The position numbers and the translations under genes were made by a program. A stretch of DNA of 64,000 nt from Apricaphanius iberus (lineage: Eukaryota > Chordata > Actinopteri > Cyprinodontiformes > Aphaniidae), in assembly GCA_028564705.1 (NCBI GenBank), contig JAPXFQ010002718.1:1550001-1614000 (forward strand), in the 5' to 3' direction. Under the pieces are notes generated by a model. It was not told the origin of the DNA. It made no database searches and worked only from the letters and a program-made list of their open reading frames with translations. Shown piece by piece: positions 57,086-64,000 of this stretch; positions within the stretch are counted from its first letter, which is position 1, and each line of letters begins with the position of its first letter.

Positions 57086-59150
57086 AATTATTTTCAACCA
57101 AGCCAAAATGAGCAATTTTGTTTTTTGCTTGGTTCCCCTATATGGCCTGTAGCTAACTAAACTTCTTGTTGCTTTCATATAACAATGGCTTTCTTATAAC
57201 AATGGTTTTGCCATTGTTCCATAAAGGCCAGATTTGAGGAGAATGACTTACAGTTGGCGTTTTGACACATTCTCCCACCTGAGCAGTGAATCTCCGCAAA
57301 TCCTCCAGAGGTACCATTGATGTTCTGACCTTGCTTGAAATTTGCCTTCCACTTTTCTGTTATCTGTTTTTTTTTTCCGTCTATCGCATTAAATGTTATG
57401 GTTCAATCACAAACGTCTTTGTGAATTTTAATAACAATGCGAAAAAGCTCAAGATGCACAAATTATATTTTTATTGTTTTAGTGTACCCAAAAATATAAC
57501 CCAATCTAGAGGATGACTCTAAAGAGAAAGCTATCTTGAGATTAAAGCTCCTCTAGAAACAAATCTGTCACTTACAGCCAAACCTTGAGTGTGGCCATGA
57601 AGATTCAGAGTGTTTTCTTGTTTTAGGAAATCACAACAGTGATTCAGAGGCCGTCACAATATGCTGGATGAATGCAGGGGAAGAGCACCGCTCTGTCGCA
57701 CTGGAAAACAAGGGAACACTTTATGAGTCACACAATGAAAACTCCTCGTCTCTCCCAACCAAGCCCTGCTAAAAGCTTTAAAAGGCAAAGAAATATGTAT
57801 ATTACCATATAATAGGTGCAAACTGCTGTTCCAATACTCTACGGTGGGAACTCTGACACTACAACATATTTTAGCAGGTGAGCTGATTAGATTTATACAG
57901 AGATCCTAAAACACAAAAGCTCCTCAGTCATTTCTTCACCATGACAACCACAGATTTCAAAGCTTATCTCTCTCAAGGGAGGCAAGGATGAGAGAGGGTT
58001 TGATGCAAATAATAACACTAAAAAAATACAAGAAAAAGAGGTTAATAATAAAGACACCAGAGCATCTGTGCATGTTTAGATTAATCTGCACGGTTGAAAA
58101 TGTGTCCGTACATGCAGGAAATGTGTAATTAGATGTTTGTTACAGCCATCTGTGCACTACAGATACCACTTTTGCACAGATAACGCTATGTAAAGCAATT
58201 ACAATCTTTAACCAAATGAGAAAGCTCACTTTATTATTTTCATTTGGTTATAGTCTAAACAGCCATTCAAATTGACTGTTTTACTGCTAAGAAAGTGATA
58301 ATGGTTTAATGTGGCCTGGACCCCGATCACGGCTTGAGGAACCAAAACAAAGCCCCGCCTTGACTGTAAACAGCGTATGCATGTATGTGTTTTCGTTCAT
58401 ACGGAGCCTATTAAAGCTTCTTAAAGGCTCTTATTGGCGGACGTTTCAAGTATGGCCGGTACTGATTTGCCCCTTTTCCACTAGGGTTGCTTTAGACCTG
58501 AACGGTACTGCCTAGAATAGGTAGGTTGTGTTTCCATTACCATCTCTAAAGAACAGTAGTGGATGAGGACATGGATGGGCTTAGTTTTAAAAAACAGGGA
58601 TCACCCAGTCTGTGGAGACTCCCAATTGTCCGCAATGCAGCCAATCCAGCTTTCTGATCATCTCGGAGACATCCATGCCTCTCTGCTGCTATACCGGCTT
58701 CTACCTCCCCGACACCGCGGGCTTACTGCTGGCTTCTCCGGCCTACCTGACGGAAGCCTGCTCCAACCCGCCCGTTGAAGAAGATAACAGTGTCGGTCTT
58801 GCTCCAACTCTCTGGTTACCGCTCAGACCTCCGTCTTCTCTGCTGCTGCCAGCAGCTACCAGCCTCCTTCCTTCGCTCACTGCAGACTCACTGTGGTTTC
58901 TCTGTTCTTTAGTGAACTTTGCAGCTCAAACTTGTTTTGGAAGGCGATAACAGCCCCGATCACAGCTCCATTCCTCTGGGCGACCTGATTAAAATCTGCA
59001 ATCACTCACAGTTTTCCAATGTCCTAGATGCCGAAGCTATCAATGTAGATTCTCACCATCACCTTTCGGCTTCAGCTTTATCAAAATCACAACCCTCTCT
59101 AAACACCATAAAACACTTTATAAATCACTCAGTTTTTATATGGAGTTACT
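57086..59150. other. Non-coding intronic DNA with a locally GC-richer island
   Basis: 58440-58960 is GC-richer and begins with CCCCTTTTCCACTAGGGTTG and TTGTGTTTCCATTACC, typical of fish MITE ends. Open frames at 58563-58778 and 58612-58950 arise there but show no recognisable domain. Confidence 0.4.
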
Positions 59151-59154
59151 TTAA

Positions 59155-59659
59155 AGGCACATTGTGTAATTATTGGCCAGTAGGGGGCAGTGCATTACTA
59201 AATTATCACAAGCATGCGGTATCTGTGTCTTCAAGTAAGAAACTCAACAACGGAGGTCCAACTAGTGCTTTTTTCAAACACTCAATTCCCTGAGAATGAT
59301 CTATTTGCAGCAACATGACGAGCACATCAGTCTCTCTTTCATCACTTGGAACTAGCGAAGAGGTAAAAAATTTATTTATGGCGAAACTTTTTTGCATTTT
59401 GAGGGGAAATCAATGTTTTAATAGCGGGCTTGTTCTGTGCGCTTCGTCCGTCCGGGCTCTTGTAAAAGTAAAGATGTCATCTAATATGGCTTTCCCCTAA
59501 AAAGAGGACCCATCCCTATGTATTTTAAAACTGATTTTTAAAGTCATATTTTACAATATCGCCAATATTTTGCAATTAATGTGCTTTACGTAATTATTAT
59601 TGCATAATATTTTAATGGCTATTTTCAAAGATGTACTGCAAAAATTACACACTGTCACT
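59155..59659. mobile_element. TTAA-flanked MITE, 505 bp
   Basis: TTAA at 59151-59154 and 59660-59663. The termini AGGCACATTGTGTAATT and AATTACACACTGTCACT are inverted with about four mismatches in 21. No coding capacity recognised. Confidence 0.68.
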
Positions 59660-60570
59660 TTAAACAAAGAAAAATAAAACCTTCTCTAACAGAATTTGTG
59701 GGTCTGGGATTGTCTCTCCATGGAATCTCAATAAGCCGATACAATCAGCCACTTTCCTCTTCTTTCGTAAAAACAATCGGTAGTTTCTGCACTGTAGCTG
59801 AATACGCTAGCGCACATAGTTCTTTCTTAAGCGGCGAAAATACGTTTTAAGTTCAGCGACTTTTCACCATTCAAAATCATCAATTTTGCAGCTTTCGCTA
59901 TCCATAAGTATGTTCACTTCTGCCAGTTTGGGATCCAAAATCTCACAATGCATTGCGCACAAACCAATACAGAAATGGCTTATTAATGTGGCTCATGGAG
60001 GGTTATATTAGAGCTAAGAAAAACACTTATCTGAAAATATTTTTCTGATTTGAAATCAAGATGGCTTATTTTGTTGTTACATAGTGTCTGACAGGACATC
60101 TTTATTTCATTGATTTAATTTATAAATATTTGATTAGTTATCACTGATTTCAGAGGCATTAAAAATGGCTTGTTTATTTTCTGTTTAACACATATTCTTT
60201 GTATCAATGTTTTATATTAATAAAGAACAGCATTTTTTCTTTTCCTACAGGTTTTCATGAGAAAATGGTTTTAAAACTTAATCCCAAAGTCTATGTCACA
60301 CGCAAAAATATTCATATTAAATGGGCCAAGAAGAATTATTGTTGGAAATAAATAAGTATTTTATTTGAGTGAATACTACGCAGAACAAACTTTTGCTGTC
60401 ATTACAAGTGTAAGTCTTCCATTAAACAAGAGTCTAACCTCAGTTCCACTGGATAAAAGTATTGTGAGAAGCCATTTTCAAGTCTTGCGACAGTTGCTTC
60501 CAGAATTTCCCTGTACATTTTCTCATCAACTCTACCACTTTATGACAATTAAAAAAACATATCATTCATG
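59660..60570. other. Non-coding intronic DNA
   Basis: AT-rich, no recognisable gene or repeat terminus. Confidence 0.4.
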
Positions 60571-60572
60571 GG

Positions 60573-60745
60573 GCATTGCGTGGATCAGTGGTTAAGTGCG
60601 GGCGCCCCATATTGAGATGCCTTACTCCTCGAAGTGGACTAAGGCCGTCTTGTGGACATTTGACGAACGTCGATTTTCCATCTTCTCTCCCTTTCTGCAC
60701 TGTCAATGAAGCCCGCTGTGACCACAAAACCTTAATAAAAAAATT
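60573..60745 (+). mobile_element. tRNA-derived SINE copy
   Basis: GCGTGGATCAGTGGTTAAGT (60577-60596) fits a pol III A box (TGGATCAGTGG). GCGGGCGCCCCATATTGAG and ACTAAGGCCGTCTTGTGG follow; a body with CCATCTTCTCTCCCTTTCTG and CTGTCAATGAAGCCC precedes an A-rich tail (CCTTAATAAAAAAATTTC). This arrangement is that of a widespread fish tRNA-type SINE. The B box is degraded (no clear GGTTCGANNCC). Confidence 0.7.
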
Positions 60746-60749
60746 TCAC

Positions 60750-61708
60750 ATACCATGATGCCACCATGTATCACAATCGACGTGGTGTGTGCAACCTTTA
60801 CATATACCAATTGGCAAATCTCAGTTTTACATTGTTGTTGCACTAGATTTTATTCGGGAGTGACAGTGCAAAGGGGATTTTATTTCTTTGTGCAAAATAT
60901 GTATGTACAATGTGTGTGACTGTTTAGGGGGGGGGGGATTTTTATGTCATTTCCGTACTGAAACAGTGCAAAAGATGGTCATGTTGTCAGCCGATGGAAT
61001 GTTTTCTTTTCTATTTATATATAATGTGTGATTTAAATGTTTTGCAGGAAGCTGGTGGTAAATTTTAGGACTTGTGTAGATTAACACGTTGTTAAAGTAA
61101 ACGTGTCTTGCATGGCATTCACTACCCAGAAACCCAGTCGTCCTGTTAGAAGTATTTTAGGAACATCCTAGCTGAGACATCAGCTGATGGTTTGAAGCAC
61201 GTGTCTGCAGAAACAGACGTCTCTACCCAGCGCACATGCTCTTGCCACACATATTTGTGCGTTTGGCACACACAAACACACGCACACACACACTGTTTCT
61301 ACCAATACACCCACAGCTCAACTGTAGTAGGTTTTATGAGTGCCAACAGCATGGAGGCTGCTCCCCCTTTCTCTCTCTCTCTCCCAGATCCCTTCTTCTC
61401 TGTCCATCTCGCTCCATCTCCGTCTTGTGTTTCCAGCTTGTGCTGTTTGCAGTGTTATTTCCTGCTGCTAAAGCCTTCTTTTTAATCAATGTTTTCTTTT
61501 TGTTCAGCTTTTTTCATTCCATCAATAGGAAAACCCGTCCTCCTTCTCATTCACCCCTTTCTGTCTCGGCTCCAAACACGGAACCACTCACCCTGCATCC
61601 CTCTGGCTCCGCGCTTCCTATGCAAGGAAAACTTCTCCCCGTGACTGAGGGGAGCAGGGACTCGGTTCTCCCCTCTTCCTCTCCCGATCCTCCTCTGCCT
61701 CTTCTGCT
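60750..61708. other. Intron end, (CA)n and pyrimidine-rich stretch before the second coding exon
   Basis: A CA-rich run lies at 61265-61293 and CT-rich sequence at 61360-61700. The latter merges into the polypyrimidine tract of the acceptor. If a second promoter serves the MFYFQ start, its 5' UTR would be in this interval. A TATA box is not evident. Confidence 0.4.
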
Positions 61709-61730
61709 TTGCCTCTCATCCTCTCACTTC

Positions 61731-61759
61731 CTAACGCCGGGATAATGTTCTATTTCCAG
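61731..61759 (+). promoter_or_regulatory. Branch-point-like motif and splice acceptor of the second coding exon
   Basis: CTAAC at 61731-61735 is 25 bases before TTCTATTTCCAG (61748-61759). Upstream is CT-rich. Exon use is further supported by the phase match with the donor at 17510. Confidence 0.75.
61745..61759 (+). other. plppr5: Possible alternative N-terminus (MFYFQ)
   Basis: The ATG at 61745 (A at -3) is in frame with the second exon and would give MFYFQ-LVIMAG. Mammalian PLPPR5, as I recall it, starts with a short leader ending MLYFQ-MVIMAG at exactly this point. A TTG 12 codons upstream (61709) keeps the frame open with PLILSLPNAG. So this stretch may be coding in transcripts from a nearer promoter and acceptor sequence in transcripts from 17400. 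Confidence 0.5.
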
Positions 61760-61948
61760 CTGGTGATCATGGCTGGGACGGTGCTGCTGGCTTACTACTT
61801 CGAGTACACCGACACCTTCCCCGTGCACATCCAGGGCTTCTTTTGCTACGACAGAAGCTTCTCTAAGCCCTACCCTGGTCCGGACGACACCAGCAAAATC
61901 CCCCCAGTGCTCATCTACTCACTGGTCACGGCTATCCCTACCTTCACG
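61760..61948 (+). CDS. plppr5: plppr5-like gene, second coding exon
   Basis: The 63 codons run from LVIMAGTVLLAYYFEYTDTF to LIYSLVTAIPTFT and end at a GTAAGAG donor (61949), phase 0. LVIMAGTVLLAYYF is the first transmembrane helix. PVHIQGFFCYDRSFSKPYPG is the first extracellular loop with the family motif Q-G-F-F-C and K-P-Y-P-G. PPVLIYSLVTAIPTFT begins the second helix. The stretch KPYPGPDDTSKIPPVLIYSL is closer to PLPPR5 than to PLPPR1 or PLPPR3/4, as recalled from the family, hence the symbol. The catalytic motifs of active lipid phosphatases would lie in later exons beyond the window and are degenerate in this family. Confidence 0.9.
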
Positions 61949-62204
61949 GTAAGAGTTGGATCTATTGGCTTAAACTTCAGGATGCAAAAGTGGGAGCAAA
62001 CTCTGCTAAAAAAATATTATTTACAAGAAAAACAAGTAAAAGTTGCAGTAACGTGATAGATTTGCTTGCTGTATCTTTTTTCTGTGTTGTGAATTATTTC
62101 CCGTTCGAAGATACTGAGAGCAATTCGGCAGGGTGCAGGAAGGTCATCCTCTCTATCCTTGGGAGGGAAGTGTCTGTGGATGAGAGAAACAGAGTGTGTG
62201 TGTT

Positions 62205-62239
<35 letters not shown>

Positions 62240-62880
62240 AAAGAAGAAAGTAAAACAATAGTCAGTGCTGACCACACAGAGATGTAATGAGAAGAGGCAG
62301 ACAGGTCATTAGAGGAAGATAGGGGGAAACTAACATTAGAGAAAACAAGAGGGAGAACGAGTGCAAAAGTGTGAGTGAAGACAGAATGATAGTGACAGCG
62401 AGCAGATGCTGTATGAAAAGAAAAATCTGACTTGGAAGGAGAAAAGAAGATGCAAAAATAACAAATGTGCCGAATTAAGAAGAAGGAAATTAGTTGTGTA
62501 GGGGGCTTTGTGAAACTATTTGTGTCCTGTTAAAGTGTGTTTTCTCACAAACTTTAATGTATGTTATATGCATTTTAATTTCTGTACAAAAAAATACTAT
62601 GAACTGAAAGGAACATGAAAATATTTCACAAATAATAATATATTATTTGTCCTCAGCCCCCCTGAGAAAGTACTTTCTAGAACCGTATTTAGCTGGAGTT
62701 ACACCTGCAGATCTTTGGGGTACTCTACTCTCTAATGATGATGCACAGGCATTTTTCCTTATTGCTTTTTACAATATAACTCACACTTAGTCAGATTGGA
62801 TGGAGAACGCCTGTAAACAGCAAGTTTCAAGTCTTGCCAAAGATGCTAAAATGAATTTTGCCCTGAACTTTAACTAGGCC
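61949..62880 (+). other. plppr5: Start of the next plppr5 intron
   Basis: Donor GTAAGAG at 61949-61955, followed by non-coding DNA with a (TG)n run at 62193-62238. No further plppr5 exon is seen to the end of the window. Confidence 0.7.
62193..62238. repeat. (TG)n microsatellite
   Basis: About 46 bp of TG repeats with one interruption (TTTATG). Confidence 0.95.
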
Positions 62881-62884
62881 AATT

Positions 62885-63080
62885 AACACTTAAATAGTCA
62901 TTCTAAAACTGGAAGAACCTTTCTAAGATTAAAGGACTGATCTCCCAATGCAACGGCTTTGCACTTATCCATGATTTTATCTTTAGTCGGATTGAGTACT
63001 GCAACAGTGTCTTCAAAGGTCTGCCTAAAAAGTCAGCTGCAGCTGATCCAGAATGCTGTAGCCAGGGGCATCGCACCTGT
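62885..63080 (+). pseudogene. L2-like LINE ORF2 fragment
   Basis: The + strand reads HDFIFSRIEYCNSVFKGLPKKS and, after a shift, LQLIQNAVARG. These match the motif order of the C-terminal segment at 30990-31340. It is a short, 5'- and 3'-truncated copy; the sequence after about 63080 no longer matches. Confidence 0.8.
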
Positions 63081-63695
63081 AGGGGATGTGAGTGTTTTAA
63101 CAACCACACCTTTCTCAGTGAGGGGGTTCAACACCCACACTTTTTCTGCAGTTTTGCACAGCAGTCGCTCCAATCATCAGCCGGTCACACTCTAAGCCGG
63201 TCTTATGTTTAAGACAGACCGGAGAGAAGAGGCAGATTTAACATATTACTTTTCCAGGTACTTTGAATGAGTGTTTATGCTTTTGAAGTTTTTACATAAG
63301 CTTGATATGTGTTTGGGAAGATATACTGTTTATGATTTGTTCACATGTCGAGTGTTTTCTGTATTGTATGTCTTTTTTTAGACTAACATTGAAAAAAGTG
63401 GATATCATTTTAATACTGAAAAAAAAATGTTTTACATTATTTATACCAAGACAAATAAAACTTTGTGGGTTTTTTGTTTTGTTTTTCTTAATATCTCCCC
63501 TTTTAAAGGTGCAAGTAACCAATATTTAACAGTCACAGTCCTGTCAGATCCATGTCATTATCAAGCTTACCACCATCTTTTTATCACGCAGAATCATTAA
63601 GATTTGGAAAAAGAAAGAGGCAGGAAAAGATTGACAATTTTTACAAAAGTGGAATTCTGTAAGTAAAGTTAAGAGGCCTATGAAGGAAGAGATAT

Positions 63696-63729
<34 letters not shown>

Positions 63730-64000
63730 GGTGGTGCTTATTTACATCCGTGGTGCACACATTTGTCTGGTGTTTACATATCAGATGATTGGAGTTTATG
63801 TGAGAATGTGGCCAGGTGTGAGGAAGATAGAGATGAAGAGCAAGGAAAAGGCAGACAAGAAGCAGGCAGACAAGAGGAACAGAGTGAGGGATGGTAAGAT
63901 AGGAAAAGGATCAAGATGAAATGGTTGCGAGGAGCAGAGAGTTCAACCCCAGCTGTTACTGGCCACCAGTCTTTGTATTTATCAGTTTTATTAACTAAAG
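63081..64000. other. Intronic DNA with a (TG)n microsatellite at 63694-63726
   Basis: No gene recognised. A TG run of about 33 bp is present. The short frames across it have no recognisable domain. Confidence 0.45.

Larger units (their letters stand above)
17510..61759 (+). other. plppr5: First large intron of the plppr5-like gene
   Basis: GT at 17510-17511 and AG at 61758-61759 bound a 44-kb interval. A CTAAC branch-point-like motif lies 25 bases before the acceptor. Nearly all recognisable content is transposon-derived: TTAA elements, an L2-like LINE, a DIRS element with nested insertions, hAT-like MITEs and a SINE. Large first introns are usual for neuronal PLPPR genes. An upstream alternative promoter could also use the second exon directly (see 61745). 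Confidence 0.75.

Noticed and set aside
58563..58950. Frames in a GC-richer island as possible exons
   Set aside because: Leucine/serine/proline-rich translations with no recognised domain; flanks look like MITE ends (CCCCTTTTCCACT, TGTTTCCATTACC).
60573..60650. A true tRNA gene
   Set aside because: A-box-like start only; no proper B box, anticodon stem or T-arm. The body and A-rich tail indicate a SINE.
61236..61745. 169-codon frame just before the second plppr5 exon as an N-terminal extension
   Set aside because: Built on CA repeats and the CT-rich tract preceding the acceptor. It is in a different frame from the plppr5 exon and has no family similarity.
1..64000. CRISPR arrays, bacterial operons, or rRNA genes
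   Set aside because: No regularly spaced identical repeats with unique spacers, no Shine-Dalgarno-led gene clusters, and no rRNA-like sequence was seen.

Overview
The window looks like a piece of a teleost fish nuclear chromosome. It is AT-rich and intron-dominated, and it is crowded with transposon types that coexist in ray-finned fish: Tc1, Ty3/Gypsy, DIRS, L2-like LINEs, a tRNA-type SINE and many MITEs. There are no bacterial-type operons. All of the longest open frames except one 334-codon transposase are broken transposon genes.

The host gene is the 5' part of a plppr5-like gene (phospholipid phosphatase-related 5, PRG-5 family) on the + strand. A first coding exon at 17400-17509 (23 codons) ends in a GTAAGC donor. 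The next coding exon at 61760-61948 (63 codons) has a branch-point-like CTAAC, a TTTCCAG acceptor and a GTAAGAG donor. Both junctions are phase 0, and together they give the N-terminus, the first transmembrane helix, the first outer loop and the start of the second helix. The intervening intron is about 44 kb, and the window ends inside the following intron. The bases just upstream of the second exon can also be read in frame as an alternative N-terminus beginning MFYFQ, which resembles the start I recall for mammalian PLPPR5.

Region 1-17.4 kb, upstream of the gene: AT-rich DNA; a complete Tc1 element with an apparently intact DD34E transposase (4054-5662); a GC-rich 2-kb block that looks like an unassigned dispersed repeat (7040-9030); an L2-like 3' tail (10170-10425); and an old, CpG-decayed Ty3/Gypsy element with 185-bp LTRs (11841-16179).

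Region 17.5-61.7 kb, intron 1: several TTAA-flanked, Kolobok-like elements, one carrying a recognisable but broken THAP zinc-finger exon (50702-51847). Two others form an inverted pair 17 kb apart. There is an L2-like LINE on the minus strand with an internal duplication (30485-32105). A DIRS-type tyrosine-recombinase retrotransposon (34329-43850) shows the diagnostic inverted termini and internal complementary region. It has been invaded by a Ty3/Gypsy element with a perfect 5-bp target duplication, a MITE, an unidentified 1.2-kb block and a 440-bp element with a 13-bp target duplication. hAT-like and other MITEs, a SINE and microsatellites fill much of the rest. An exon-like open stretch bounded by splice-site-like dinucleotides (22904-23133) is unexplained.

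No function was assigned by database search; all names rest on motifs read by eye.
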